NCBI GenBank assembly: GCA_028287505.1
Contig: JAQBPN010000093.1
Location: forward strand, 28,507 to 92,506
Direction: 5' to 3'
Source: Fibrobacterota bacterium
GTDB lineage: Bacteria > Fibrobacterota > Fibrobacteria > UBA11236
DNA length: 64,000 bases
Every line of letters begins with the position of its first letter. The stretch's first letter is position 1. Of the stretch, positions 19,303-30,963 are shown piece after piece. The translations under genes and the position numbers were made by a program. The notes under the pieces are model-generated. The model worked only from the letters and a program-made list of their open reading frames with translations. It was not told the DNA's origin and made no database searches.

Positions 19303-20135
19303 TCAAGGTCGCCTTGCCCAACAAGGGCCAGCTCTTCGAACCCACCATGGATATCCTCTCGGCATGCGGCTACAAGGTCAGCAAGTCCCTGCGTTCCCTG
19401 AGCACTTTGGATGCGGAAAACCAGGTCGAGTTCTTCTTCCTGCGCCCCGGCGACATTCCCCTGTACGTGGCCAACGGCATCCTGGACGCGGGAATCACCG
19501 GCAAGGATTTCGTGGCGGAAAAAGGCGTGAGCCCCGCCTGCCTGGTGGATCTCAGCTTCGGGGCTTCCAAACTGTGCGCGGCCGTTCCCGAACACCATGC
19601 CGCCAAAGGGCTGGCGGATCTGAAAGGGATGCGGATCGCCACCTCGTTCCCGAATATCGTCGGAGCCAAGCTGCCCGGCAACCCGCTGGTGGAACTGGAA
19701 GGCGCGGTGGAAATCTCCATCAAGCTCGGCATCGCGGACGCCATCGTGGACATCGTCGAGACCGGCACCACCCTGAAACAGGCGGGCCTGCGCATCATCG
19801 GGGAACCCCTATTCGAGTCCCGCGCGGCCCTGTATGCCCATCCCGGACGCGAGAAACAGGATGAAGTGCTTATCCTCAAGAGCCGCATCGAGGGCAAGTT
19901 GCTGGCCCAGGAATACATGATGGTCGAGTACGATGCCCCCGAGGCTCTGCTCAAGGCCGCCTGCACCATCACCCCGGGCATCGAATCCCCCACGGTGATG
20001 TCCCTGGAGAAGTCCGGCTGGTTCTCGATCAAATCCATGATCAAAAAGCGCCAATCCCAGAACATAATGGATTCCCTGTCCAAACTGGGCTGCAAGGGAA
20101 TCATCCTGACGGCCATCGATAGCGTCCGAATCTAG
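19299..20135 (+). CDS. hisG: ATP phosphoribosyltransferase (long form)
   Basis: 278 residues, the long homohexameric type with a C-terminal regulatory domain. First enzyme of histidine synthesis, condensing ATP and PRPP, usually feedback-inhibited by histidine. Seen: VALPNKGQLFEPTMDIL, ANGILDAGITGKDFV, the PRPP-binding block AIVDIVETGTTLKQAGLRII, and the regulatory tail TPGIESPTVMSLEKSGWFSIKSM. It starts inside the hisE stop. Confidence 0.96.
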   Translation: MIKVALPNKGQLFEPTMDILSACGYKVSKSLRSLSTLDAENQVEFFFLRPGDIPLYVANGILDAGITGKDFVAEKGVSPACLVDLSFGASKLCAAVPEHHAAKGLADLKGMRIATSFPNIVGAKLPGNPLVELEGAVEISIKLGIADAIVDIVETGTTLKQAGLRIIGEPLFESRAALYAHPGREKQDEVLILKSRIEGKLLAQEYMMVEYDAPEALLKAACTITPGIESPTVMSLEKSGWFSIKSMIKKRQSQNIMDSLSKLGCKGIILTAIDSVRI

Positions 20136-20264
20136 AAGATTCGGCCCTGATTCCGGCAAAATCCTCCGATTGCATTGTGCTCCGCATCACGCTGTAACGC
20201 GCGTATGCTTCCATTCCATGCGAAAATAGTTATGCTTTTCATGCGCGTCCCTACAGGAGTAAAC

Positions 20265-20777
20265 ATGAACCGTTGCAGCTTGCTGTCGCTGGCCTTTTTG
20301 GGGGCGGCGGCCTTGGCTCTACCGGCATCCGCCGGCGTACGGCCCGGTACCGATGCGGGTTCCGGCCCCTTCACCATCAAGGTGGAAATCGAAGGCGTCA
20401 CTCAGGGCGTCTTCCAGTCCGTGGAAGGACTCGCCTCCCAATCCGAAGTGATTGTCCAGGATGAAAGCGGAAGCATGGCCGAAGCGCCCGGGCCGCTCAA
20501 GGGCTCCCGCCTGATCCTGAAACGTCCTTACGATCCGCTCCTCAACGGGTTGTGGAACTGGCGCCAATCCGTCATCGATCGGGATCCCCAGAAGCGCGAC
20601 GGCAGCATTTTCATCTTCGATTGGAAGGGGCAGTTGGTGGCGCACTGGATATTCCACAAGGGTTGGCCCTGCCGCTGGGAGGTGCCGGTCTTGACGGCGG
20701 GAGCCACCGAGCCCGCCGTGGAAATCGTGGAGATAGTGCATGCCGGGTTGAGCCTGGAAAGCCGCTCCGGTTCCTGA
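20265..20777 (+). CDS. Secreted phage tail-tube-like (T4 gp19 family) protein
   Basis: 170 residues. A signal peptide (MNRCSLLSLAFLGAAALALPASA) is followed by a domain matching the conserved phage tail-region/T4 gp19 fold: GPFTIKVEIEGVTQGVFQSVEGL, then GSRLILKRPYDPLLNGLWNW, GSIFIFDWKGQLVAHWIFHKGWP and a VEIVHAGLSLE end. Such domains form tail tubes of phages and contractile injection systems and normally have no signal peptide. ATG 20265 has AGGAGT 4 bases upstream. No other tail, sheath or baseplate gene is nearby; it sits between hisG and a terminator. Possibly a tube fold reused in the periplasm. Confidence 0.82.
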   Translation: MNRCSLLSLAFLGAAALALPASAGVRPGTDAGSGPFTIKVEIEGVTQGVFQSVEGLASQSEVIVQDESGSMAEAPGPLKGSRLILKRPYDPLLNGLWNWRQSVIDRDPQKRDGSIFIFDWKGQLVAHWIFHKGWPCRWEVPVLTAGATEPAVEIVEIVHAGLSLESRSGS

Positions 20778-20791
20778 AAATCTCCCATTAA

Positions 20792-20827
20792 AAAACCCGC
20801 CCCGATTGACTCGGAGCGGGTTTTTCG
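20792..20827. terminator. Bidirectional intrinsic terminator
   Basis: AAAACCCGC-C-CCGA and TCGG-A-GCGGGTTTTT form a stem with T-runs on both strands. It serves the tail-tube-like gene on + and the peroxiredoxin gene on -. Confidence 0.92.
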
Positions 20828-20857
20828 CTTACAGCCAGCCAGGCGGGCGAAGGCGGA

Positions 20858-21451
20858 TTACTTGGACTGGAAGAAGGCTTTGACGCCTTCGTTCGAACCC
20901 TTCATGGCCTTCTTGCCTTTGGTCCAGCCGGCGGGGCAGACTTCCCCGTGCTCCTCGTTGTACTGGACGGCGTCGAGCAGGCGCAGGGCTTCTTCCACGC
21001 TGCGGCCGATCGGGCGATGGCTGATGTTCTGGGCCATTACCTTGCCGTCCTTATTGATGATGAAGGTGGCGCGGTAGGTGATGCCCACGTCTTCATCCAG
21101 CACGTCATAGGCGCGGGAGATGGACTTGGTGAGATCCGCGATGATGGGATAGGTGACGCCTTGGATGCCGCCGTCGTTCTTCGGGGTGCGGAGCCAGGCC
21201 TGGTGGCTGTTGACCGAATCCACCGACACGCCGATTACCTGGGCGTTGCGGGACTCGAATTCGCCGAGCAGGTCCTGGAACGCATGGATTTCCGTCGGGC
21301 AGACGAAGGTGAAATCAAGCGGGTAGAAGAACAGGACCACGTATTTCTTGTCCTTGAACTGGGACAGGGTGTAGTCCTTCTTCGACTCGTTCGGCCCTAC
21401 GGCGGCTTCGGCTTTGAAATCCGGGGCTTGCTTATTGACTAATACTGCCAT
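20858..21451 (-). CDS. 2-Cys peroxiredoxin (AhpC/Prx1 type)
   Basis: 197 residues. Reduces hydrogen peroxide and organic hydroperoxides in the cytoplasm. The peroxidatic Cys51 lies in FYPLDFTFVCPTE and the resolving Cys172 in GEVCPAGW; both are required for typical 2-Cys enzymes. The length fits. ATG 21451 has AGGAGCG 8 bases upstream. No thioredoxin or AhpF partner is adjacent. A terminator lies just beyond its 3' end. Confidence 0.96.
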   Translation of the reverse strand: MAVLVNKQAPDFKAEAAVGPNESKKDYTLSQFKDKKYVVLFFYPLDFTFVCPTEIHAFQDLLGEFESRNAQVIGVSVDSVNSHQAWLRTPKNDGGIQGVTYPIIADLTKSISRAYDVLDEDVGITYRATFIINKDGKVMAQNISHRPIGRSVEEALRLLDAVQYNEEHGEVCPAGWTKGKKAMKGSNEGVKAFFQSK

Positions 21452-21518
21452 GATGTATCGCTCCTGAATGATGGTTTTTATTTGGGGTTAAATATAAAAA
21501 AATGGCCTTGATCAGGCG

Positions 21519-22304
21519 CTAAATCGGCCGCAGTTCCAGGTAGTTACGGGCCGGGGAGCGCGAAACCGGACGCGCGTCCCAGCCGCGTTCGCGCAATGTT
21601 GCGGCCAAAGCCTCCATCGCCTCGCGGTATGCAAAAGGTTCCCATAAAAGGATGCGGCCTCCGGGTGCCAGATAGGGTTTCCAGGTCTCCAGTTTCTGGG
21701 CGAACCCGTACCGCTCTTCCAGCATTTCCCGGAATTCCGCATCAGCGGCGGCTTCGGGTTTTGCCAAAGAGCCATCGTCATCGGAATTGATTTCCCCCAG
21801 GCTGTCGACGCACAGAATCAAATCAAAGCCCCCCTTATTCGCACCCGGCAGGCCGGCAGCCGAACCCGGGGCGGGGTGGGGGAGCACGGTGAAACCCAGG
21901 GCCGTCAATTCATCCCGGACTTCCCGGCAGGGATCCTGGAGCACCAGGGAATGCGGGGCGCGGTACCGTTTGAGAATCGAAGCGATTATTCCCGCACCGG
22001 CTCCGACATCGAGGATGGACGCGCCGGCCTTGACTTCGGGCAGCAGGTCCATAAGGACGACCGCCAATCTGCCGTAGCGGAAGGAGTTGATTTCCATTTG
22101 CAATCCGTGGGAAAACACGAATCCGTAGAACCGCGACAAAGTCCACTCGCTCCGGTACCCGACGAAATTCCTATGGAGACGGGAAAAGGTTTCCCAGTCC
22201 GGCTTGGGCAGTTTCGCCTGGATGTCTTCCAAAACCTTCTTCCAGGTTTTGGGCGTAAGCCCTTGGGATTGCAGCTCCTGTTCCACATCGATTTCCCCAT
22301 CCAC
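21519..22304 (-). CDS. Class I SAM-dependent methyltransferase
   Basis: 261 residues. Motif I is ILDVGAGAGIIASIL, followed by a LQDP acidic strand and FDLILCVDSLGEINSD (motif II region). An N-terminal helical part of about 85 residues precedes the fold. The substrate is not evident; the insert SDDDGSLAKPEAAAD is unusual. The start is GTG 22304, preceded by GGGGGA. It is divergent from glycogen phosphorylase, with two short palindromes in the gap: CCCGAT..ATCGGG at 22325-22340 and TTGGTC..GACCAA at 22358-22371. Confidence 0.8.
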   Translation of the reverse strand: MDGEIDVEQELQSQGLTPKTWKKVLEDIQAKLPKPDWETFSRLHRNFVGYRSEWTLSRFYGFVFSHGLQMEINSFRYGRLAVVLMDLLPEVKAGASILDVGAGAGIIASILKRYRAPHSLVLQDPCREVRDELTALGFTVLPHPAPGSAAGLPGANKGGFDLILCVDSLGEINSDDDGSLAKPEAAADAEFREMLEERYGFAQKLETWKPYLAPGGRILLWEPFAYREAMEALAATLRERGWDARPVSRSPARNYLELRPI

Positions 22305-22324
22305 GCGCTTTTCCCCCCGCCACT

Positions 22325-22371
22325 CCCGATCCGAATCGGGATTGGAACTTCCTTTGCTTGGTCCAGACCAA
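22325..22371. promoter_or_regulatory. Two short palindromes upstream of the methyltransferase
   Basis: CCCGAT-N4-ATCGGG (22325-22340) and TTGGTC-N2-GACCAA (22358-22371) lie in the 225-bp divergent region before glgP. They are the size of dimeric repressor sites, but no regulator is known here. Confidence 0.35.
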
Positions 22372-22529
22372 TGGACAGTTTAATTTAAAAAGGCCATAAA
22401 TCCAGGAAAGCGTGTAGCGCTGAAATGCCAAAGCCTGACAAATAGCAACGGATTGTGACCGTCTCCTATAGTAATATTCCTCCCATACACCTTAATTTGT
22501 GCTAAATTGCCACCATTGGGATACCCAAA

Positions 22530-25118
<2,589 letters not shown>

Positions 25119-25145
25119 TCCACTAACGGAGGGCCTCGGGCAAAC

Positions 25146-26303
25146 GTGAAAGACTTCATCATCATCAGTAACGTTTCCGACGACCCTTTCGCCATCGATA
25201 TCGGCCACATGTGCGGCCAGCCCGAGGAAATCTCGGACATCATCAGTCTCAAGGTCTACGCCAACACCGAGTTCTGTCCGCGCTTCATCAGCGATGAAGG
25301 CGATATGGATCATATCGGGACCCAATTGAAGGGGAAGACCGTGGTGATCTGCTCCGCGGCCACCAACCACACCAGGGGATCGTTGGCCATGCGCAATCTG
25401 GTGCTGGCGCGCGGCGCCAAGGACAACGGGGCCAAGCGCGTCATCCTGGTGGAGCCGGATCTCTACTTCAGCGCCCAGGACAGGGGTCCCCACCGCGGGA
25501 CGGACGAACAGGGCCGCCCGCCCGAGGATCTCAAGAAGTTCGACGGCCAGCCCTTCACCGCCAAGCTGTACGCGGAGCTGCTCAAGAGTGCGGGCGTGGA
25601 TGTGGTCATCACCGTGCACAACCACTCCGCCAAGGTGCAGGCCCTTTTTTCCACCCTGTTCAACGGCGAGTTCCACAACCTGATTCCCGCCGATCTGTAC
25701 GCCGACTACATCCGCTATTCGGACATGGTGGTCACCGGCAAGGACGGGGACAACCTGGTGCTGTGCGCCCCCGATCACGGGGCCGAGCCGTTCATGCGGT
25801 CCGTCTACGATACCCTGGGGCTTTCCAAGACTTCCCGCATCGTGATGGAAAAGGTCCGCGATGGCGAGCGCAAGGTGAGCATGACCGTCAGCAAGGGATC
25901 CGATCTCAAGCTGGAAGACATCAAGGGCAAGGATGTGATAGTCCTGGACGATATGGTCCGCACCGGTTCCACCATCGTGGAGTGCTGCCGGATGCTGCGC
26001 CAGGGGAATCCCAACAAGATCTGCTTCGGCGTGACCCACTTCCTCACCAGCGCCGAGGCGCGCGAGAACCTGAATTCGAAATTCGTGGACGAAATCCTCA
26101 CCCTGAACACGATCCCGGCGATATTGAATCGCGACTCGCAAGGGCGGTTGCGCAAGAAACTGGTGGTGCTCAAGATCGAGAAATGGATCGCCCGTTTCCT
26201 TCTGACCTACATGGGTAGGAACGCCCAGAAGTTCGAAAAGGATTTCTATTCCGTGGACATGTCCTCCAAGAACCCGCGCTGGCGGCCGCCTTCAAGGTAT
26301 TGA
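25146..26303 (+). CDS. prs: Ribose-phosphate pyrophosphokinase-like protein (long form)
   Basis: 385 residues, about 70 more than classical PRPP synthases. The PRPP-binding loop VIVLDDMVRTGSTIVE near residue 265 is clear, and the N-terminal half has the duplicated phosphoribosyltransferase fold. Family N-terminal blocks are recognisable but diverged (VVICSAATNHTRGS in place of the usual phosphate-contact loop). A C-terminal extension (LLTYMGRNAQKFEKDFYSVD) is not typical. The start is GTG 25146, with GGAGGG 12 bases upstream. Probably makes PRPP, but the divergence leaves room for a related role. Confidence 0.75.
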   Translation: MKDFIIISNVSDDPFAIDIGHMCGQPEEISDIISLKVYANTEFCPRFISDEGDMDHIGTQLKGKTVVICSAATNHTRGSLAMRNLVLARGAKDNGAKRVILVEPDLYFSAQDRGPHRGTDEQGRPPEDLKKFDGQPFTAKLYAELLKSAGVDVVITVHNHSAKVQALFSTLFNGEFHNLIPADLYADYIRYSDMVVTGKDGDNLVLCAPDHGAEPFMRSVYDTLGLSKTSRIVMEKVRDGERKVSMTVSKGSDLKLEDIKGKDVIVLDDMVRTGSTIVECCRMLRQGNPNKICFGVTHFLTSAEARENLNSKFVDEILTLNTIPAILNRDSQGRLRKKLVVLKIEKWIARFLLTYMGRNAQKFEKDFYSVDMSSKNPRWRPPSRY

Positions 26304-26317
26304 GGGGAAACGGACAA

Positions 26318-27181
26318 ATGGCCACCGGGAAGACCAAGACCTTCGTTTTCTCCCACCGCGGAGCGCTGGGCGATTTCATCATGACCTGGCCGGCCCTGGT
26401 GACCCTGCGCTGGAAATTCTCCGATCACAAGTTCATCGGCCTGGGCCGGCCGGAGCACCTGAGCCTGGCCGCGGAGATGGGTCTGGTCGACGAAAGCTAC
26501 GATTGCGAGTCCCGCGACTTCATGCAGTTCTATTCCGGGGACCTGCTCCCCGGGGCCCTGGACGGAATGACCTCCGCTTTGCTCTGGATGGAAGAAGATC
26601 CCAAGTTGCGCACCCTCCTGCATCAGAAATGCCCCGGGCCCTTCCATATCCGCCCGCCGTTCCCTTCCGCGGGCCAAGAGCATGCCATGGACTACCACCT
26701 GCAATGCCTGCCTTACTTCTCCCTGCCCGCCGTGCCGGAAGAGGATCTGTATTTCCCCATCGCCACCACGCGCCAGGGGTTCGCGCTCATCCACCCGGGG
26801 TCTGGAAGCAAGGACAAGAATTACGATCCGGAGTTCTACGCATTCCTGGCCAACGAACTCAAGAGCCGCCGCTTCCCGGACACGCGTATCCTCATCGGTC
26901 CAGCCGAACAGGATGTCAAATCCCAATTCGCCGCCCGCTTTCCCGTGATGGAGCCCTCATCCTCCGTGGAATTGGCCCGGCTTCTTTCCCAGGCGTCCCT
27001 CTTCGTCGGCAACGACAGCGGCGTCAGCCATCTGGCCGCCATTCTGGGCACCAAGACCTTGGCTTTGTTCAAGGGCCAGAACTACACGCAATGGGGCGTG
27101 CGCGGCCGGGACGCCCACAGTCTGGAAGCCGCCAACGAAGCGCAGGCGATGACGCGCATCCAGAAGGCGCTGCAAGGGTAG
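26318..27181 (+). CDS. GT9-family glycosyltransferase (heptosyltransferase-like)
   Basis: 287 residues. GT9 signatures: the N-terminal HRGALGDFIMTWPAL, ALIHPGSGSKDKNY for the nucleotide-sugar site, and SLFVGNDSGVSHLAAILGTKTLALF. Family members add heptose or other sugars to lipopolysaccharide core at the inner membrane. ATG 26318 was preferred over TTG 26300, which overlaps the stop of the preceding gene. It is read directly after the PRPP-synthase-like gene and converges on the metallo-hydrolase with a 5-base gap. Confidence 0.88.
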   Translation: MATGKTKTFVFSHRGALGDFIMTWPALVTLRWKFSDHKFIGLGRPEHLSLAAEMGLVDESYDCESRDFMQFYSGDLLPGALDGMTSALLWMEEDPKLRTLLHQKCPGPFHIRPPFPSAGQEHAMDYHLQCLPYFSLPAVPEEDLYFPIATTRQGFALIHPGSGSKDKNYDPEFYAFLANELKSRRFPDTRILIGPAEQDVKSQFAARFPVMEPSSSVELARLLSQASLFVGNDSGVSHLAAILGTKTLALFKGQNYTQWGVRGRDAHSLEAANEAQAMTRIQKALQG

Positions 27182-27186
27182 TCCGC

Positions 27187-28050
27187 CTAGCGCGGCATCG
27201 GGATCCTCCTGATCCCGAGCCCATCCACCTCAAACGCAACCGTCCCGGACCGATCCGTCCGCAGGATCCGCGCGCTGTCTCCCATCACCAGATTCAAATC
27301 GGCCACGGCTTCCGCATGCGGATGGCCATATACGGCGCTGTCGCAGGAAATCACCGCCCAGCGCGGGGACACGGCCGATAGGAAAGGCAGGCCATTGGAG
27401 GTGCGGCTGCCGTGATGGGCCACCTTCAGGATATCCGCGGCGGGGCTGACGCCGGCTGCGAGAACCCCCCTTTCGGCTTCCTCCTCGATATCGCCGGTCA
27501 GGAGAATGCGCCGGGAAAGATATTCCACCCTGAGGACGGTGGAGATGTTGTTGTCCTGCAACCCCGAATGGGGAAAGGGCCAAAGCACTCTCACCCGGAT
27601 CCCGTCCTCCCAAAGAAGGGTATCCCCCGCGAACAGGGTATCTTTTTCCCCTGCAAAGACGTCTAAATCCCCGAGCACCTCCGCCCAGTCCGGGTTGGGG
27701 TTGGAACCCGAAGGCAGGAATACCTTTTTTATGGGGATTTCCCTCAACAAGGCCGGAAAAGCGCCATAATGATCCAAATCCGGATGGGAAATGAACACCG
27801 CCGAGAGGGTGTCCACCCTCGCGCTTTTCAGAAAGGGGATAAGGTATTCTTCCTTGTTTCCGACATCGTAAAGGAACCACCGGTTTCCCGGCGTCCGCAG
27901 CAGACAGGCATCTCCCTGGCCCACGTCCAGAAAATAGACGAGCAAGGCGGGAGGGCCTTTTCCAGGGCCTTCCAGCGGATCGCAAGAGAGGAGAAAGCAA
28001 GTGCACAGGGACATGAATAGCGGGACAATTCTAGGGATGCCAAAAAACAT
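27187..28050 (-). CDS. ComEC-like metallo-beta-lactamase-fold lipoprotein
   Basis: 287 residues. A lipoprotein signal ends in LLSC with Cys23 as the acylation site, followed by a metallo-beta-lactamase domain of the ComEC/Rec2 C-terminal type: VYFLDVGQGDACLL, SHPDLDHYGA (metal ligands), LLTGDIEEEAERG and KVAHHGSRTSNG. Lacking the membrane channel of ComEC, it is probably an independent hydrolase or nuclease tethered in the periplasm. Substrate unknown. It is divergent from the Ser/Thr kinase gene, 132 bases away. Confidence 0.85.
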   Translation of the reverse strand: MFFGIPRIVPLFMSLCTCFLLSCDPLEGPGKGPPALLVYFLDVGQGDACLLRTPGNRWFLYDVGNKEEYLIPFLKSARVDTLSAVFISHPDLDHYGAFPALLREIPIKKVFLPSGSNPNPDWAEVLGDLDVFAGEKDTLFAGDTLLWEDGIRVRVLWPFPHSGLQDNNISTVLRVEYLSRRILLTGDIEEEAERGVLAAGVSPAADILKVAHHGSRTSNGLPFLSAVSPRWAVISCDSAVYGHPHAEAVADLNLVMGDSARILRTDRSGTVAFEVDGLGIRRIPMPR

Positions 28051-28182
28051 TTTCTACTTTCTCCGGGCTACGGGCCGGCGGGCCGGCTCGGATACCATCA
28101 TAGCCATCCGTCGCGGCAGGGAATGTGCTTCCCGGCACAGAAGCGCGTGCGGCAGTGGAACCCGAATTTTAGCCTGAGTATC

Positions 28183-29901
28183 ATGGAATACGGACGCTAC
28201 AGGATCCTCAATCAGCTCGGCCAAGGCGGCATGGCGACCGTCTATCTCGCCGAAGATCCGTTGTTACAGCGTCTGGTGGCCATCAAGGTCATCCAAGCCC
28301 ATTTATCTTCCAACTCGAGCCTGATGGATCGCTTCACGGTGGAAGCCAAAACCATCGCCTCCCTGCGCCACATCAACATCGTGGAAGTGTTCGACTTCGG
28401 CATCCAGGACGACCAGCAGTTCCTGGTCATGGAATACATCGACGGACAGAATCTCCAGGCCATCTGCGCGGCGTTGCAGGGAAAGCCAATGTCGAATACC
28501 GTGGCCGCCGCCATCATCTGCCAGGCGGCGGAAGGCCTCACCTCCGCGGAAAAGCACGGCGTGGTCCATCGGGACATCAAGCCGGAAAACCTGATGTTCA
28601 ATTCCGAGGGTCAGCTCAAGATCGCGGATTTCGGCATCGCACACATCGCGGACGAAGGTTCGCGCACCCAGACCGGAGCCGTGCTCGGCTCCCCCAATTT
28701 CATGTCCCCGGAGCAGATCGAAGGGGTCAAGCCGACCAACAAGACCGACATTTTCTCCCTGGGCGGAGTTTTCTATTACTGCCTCACCGCGAAAATGCCT
28801 TTCACGGGTCCCAGCATCCCCGTGACCATGCGCAACATCTGCGAACGGCCGCATCCCTCGATATTGGAAATCAGCCCCACGGCGGATCCCATCCTGGTCC
28901 GGCTGGTGGATACGCTCCTGCAGAAGGCTCCCGAGAACCGGGGCGACGGCGCGCGCTGGCTGGCCAATCAGTTGCGGGCCTATCTCAACACTCACGGCGT
29001 GGTGGACATCGTCGACCACGTGAAAATATTCGTCAACGCCCTTGGAATCGTGGGCGGCGGCCAGACCATCGCCGAGGGCGGCCGCATCACCAAGCAGACC
29101 ATGAAGCCCACCCGGAATTCGGGCGGTTCTTCCCTGGGCGGCTTCCCCCAATCGTCTATAATCAAGTCCGGCTCGACCATGGGCGGGAACAATACCATGT
29201 CCCGGTCCATGGCCAATTCCGCCGACTTCACACAGGCCACCACCGGCGCCATGGGACCGTCTTCCCGCAGTCCCGTGGTCTGGATTGGCGCCCTTTTGTC
29301 CCTATGCGTGCTGGTCCTGGCGGGAGCCATCATCTGGACCCGTCTTGACCATGGCGAGACCCCGGCCCAGGTCGTCAAAATCCCGGTCAAACAGCCCGTC
29401 AAACTCCCTCCGAAAGTCGATAGTACGCCCACCATCAACGGACTTGCGGTCGGGGGAAACGGCCCGGGTCTGCCCGGCGACCAGTCCTCGGGTTCGGACA
29501 ATCAGGCCTCCAAGGGTAATTCGGGATCCCTTGGCAATTTCAATTCCGCCGGAACCGGCTCCAATGGCGGATCCAAATTCCATGGTGATGGACATACCGT
29601 TTCCCATCCCATTCCTCCCACCCATCATCCCGTCCCGCACCAACCGGATCCCCCTCAGCCCAAGGATCCCCCCCCGGAGGCTGCCCAGACGGGCTTTGTG
29701 CTCATCAAATCGGCTCCGCCATTCGCCGCTCTGACCATCAATGGCAAGCCCCAGGGGGAGACTCCCATGAACGCCTATCTTGAAGTGCCCGTCGGTCCTT
29801 GCCACGTGGAAATCGTCCACCGCCTCAGCCCTCCCTTCGATACCATCATCAAAGTGACGCCGGGATTCCGTCGGGAGTTCAAATTCAAGTTGGACCGATA
29901 G
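28183..29901 (+). CDS. Receptor-type Ser/Thr protein kinase with PEGA domain
   Basis: 572 residues. The cytoplasmic kinase domain (1-265) has an intact glycine loop GQGGMATV, Lys35 in VAIK, Asp131 in HRDIKPEN and Asp149 in DFG, so it should be active. A Ser/Gly-rich region precedes one membrane segment (VVWIGALLSLCVLVLAGAII), then a long Pro/Gly/Asn-rich periplasmic linker and a C-terminal PEGA-like domain (FVLIKSAPPFAALTINGKPQ). ATG 28183 matches the family N-terminus (YGRYRILNQLGQGG). The PEGA domain suggests sensing at the cell envelope. Confidence 0.92.
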   Translation: MEYGRYRILNQLGQGGMATVYLAEDPLLQRLVAIKVIQAHLSSNSSLMDRFTVEAKTIASLRHINIVEVFDFGIQDDQQFLVMEYIDGQNLQAICAALQGKPMSNTVAAAIICQAAEGLTSAEKHGVVHRDIKPENLMFNSEGQLKIADFGIAHIADEGSRTQTGAVLGSPNFMSPEQIEGVKPTNKTDIFSLGGVFYYCLTAKMPFTGPSIPVTMRNICERPHPSILEISPTADPILVRLVDTLLQKAPENRGDGARWLANQLRAYLNTHGVVDIVDHVKIFVNALGIVGGGQTIAEGGRITKQTMKPTRNSGGSSLGGFPQSSIIKSGSTMGGNNTMSRSMANSADFTQATTGAMGPSSRSPVVWIGALLSLCVLVLAGAIIWTRLDHGETPAQVVKIPVKQPVKLPPKVDSTPTINGLAVGGNGPGLPGDQSSGSDNQASKGNSGSLGNFNSAGTGSNGGSKFHGDGHTVSHPIPPTHHPVPHQPDPPQPKDPPPEAAQTGFVLIKSAPPFAALTINGKPQGETPMNAYLEVPVGPCHVEIVHRLSPPFDTIIKVTPGFRREFKFKLDR

Positions 29902-30107
29902 GTCCGACACCAGAATCCCATTATCCGTCACTCTCAAAAAGCCATTGATTTGACCAAGCTTTTTTTCCCACCTGACGCTATTTTTAGCCCGGGATGGGCC
30001 ATTTTTCAATACAACTGAATTAGTTTTTAGTTACCGTCCAGTGGGTTTTGCCCTGTCCTTCATGTTTGCGGGTAACGTGTCATAAAACTCAGGAGCTTAA
30101 GGAAACA

Positions 30108-30827
30108 ATGACGTTCAAAAGAATTATCCCCTTTGCCATGGTGCTGGCGACCGCACTGCCGGTCCTTTCCCAAGTGCAACTGTATGAGGCGGAAGTTTCC
30201 GGATTGGTTCCTTATTTCGGCGTCAATTGGAACTCCGGGATTACCGAAGCCACTGCCGGTCTGGAATACACCATCGACGGCAGAACCACCCTCGGTTTCA
30301 ATTACGCCATGCCCCTGAAGGACACCATTTCGTTCGACCCTCAACTGAAGGCCTACGAGATCAACCCCTATGGCATTTTCGAGTTCATCGAACCGGACAA
30401 TCTCAAGACGTTCAGCTTCGCCCTGCGCGCGGATTTCATCCACGAAGATTCCCGTAAGACCAACAAAACCGTCGACGATACCGCCAAGCTGAACAGCTTC
30501 AGCCGCACCCAGATTGGCGGCGGACCCATTTTCGCTCTGCGCATTTTCAACAGCGACAAGCTGGTGATGATTCCCGCGGCCGGATATGAATTCTTCTACG
30601 TAACCTACCAGCGCAATGAGTTGACGAATTTGGGCACGGGCGGAACCTTTACCGAGGGTGATTACCTCTGGCATGATGTGACGGGAAGTTGCGCCTTCCA
30701 CTTCATCTTCAATGAGTTCAACGGCTTGACGATTGAGCCCAAGGTCACCGCCAAGTTGGGAAAAGGCAGGTCTTCCAAAGACCTGATCAACGTATCCACC
30801 ACGATCGGATACGTACTGGCCTTCTAG
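30108..30827 (+). CDS. Outer-membrane beta-barrel-like protein
   Basis: 239 residues with a signal peptide (IIPFAMVLATALPVLSQ). The mature protein alternates short hydrophobic and polar strands, ends in Phe (IGYVLAF), and has repeated aromatic girdle residues, all typical of outer-membrane barrels. No named family recognised. ATG 30108 has AAGGAAA 5 bases upstream. It is a single-gene unit ending at a terminator shared with the OmpA-family gene. Confidence 0.75.
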   Translation: MTFKRIIPFAMVLATALPVLSQVQLYEAEVSGLVPYFGVNWNSGITEATAGLEYTIDGRTTLGFNYAMPLKDTISFDPQLKAYEINPYGIFEFIEPDNLKTFSFALRADFIHEDSRKTNKTVDDTAKLNSFSRTQIGGGPIFALRIFNSDKLVMIPAAGYEFFYVTYQRNELTNLGTGGTFTEGDYLWHDVTGSCAFHFIFNEFNGLTIEPKVTAKLGKGRSSKDLINVSTTIGYVLAF

Positions 30828-30866
30828 ACGAATCGGCCTGTCGCCTATCCGGAGTACATGAAAAAG

Positions 30867-30902
30867 AAAAAGCCCGTCCCATTGCTGGGGCGGGCTTTTT
30901 TG
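30867..30902. terminator. Bidirectional intrinsic terminator
   Basis: AAAAGCCCGTCCC and GGGGCGGGCTTTTT pair across a short loop, with A- and T-runs at the two edges. It serves the convergent beta-barrel and OmpA-family genes. Confidence 0.92.
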
Positions 30903-30963
30903 ATGTCCTTCCAATCCGCACCGGCAAACCGGCGGGAGCCGGGAGGCATCCGGTCAACACTAC

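Noticed and set aside
20265..20777. Remnant prophage or contractile injection system
   Set aside because: Only one tail-tube-like gene is present, it has a signal peptide, and neighbours are histidine and peroxiredoxin genes.
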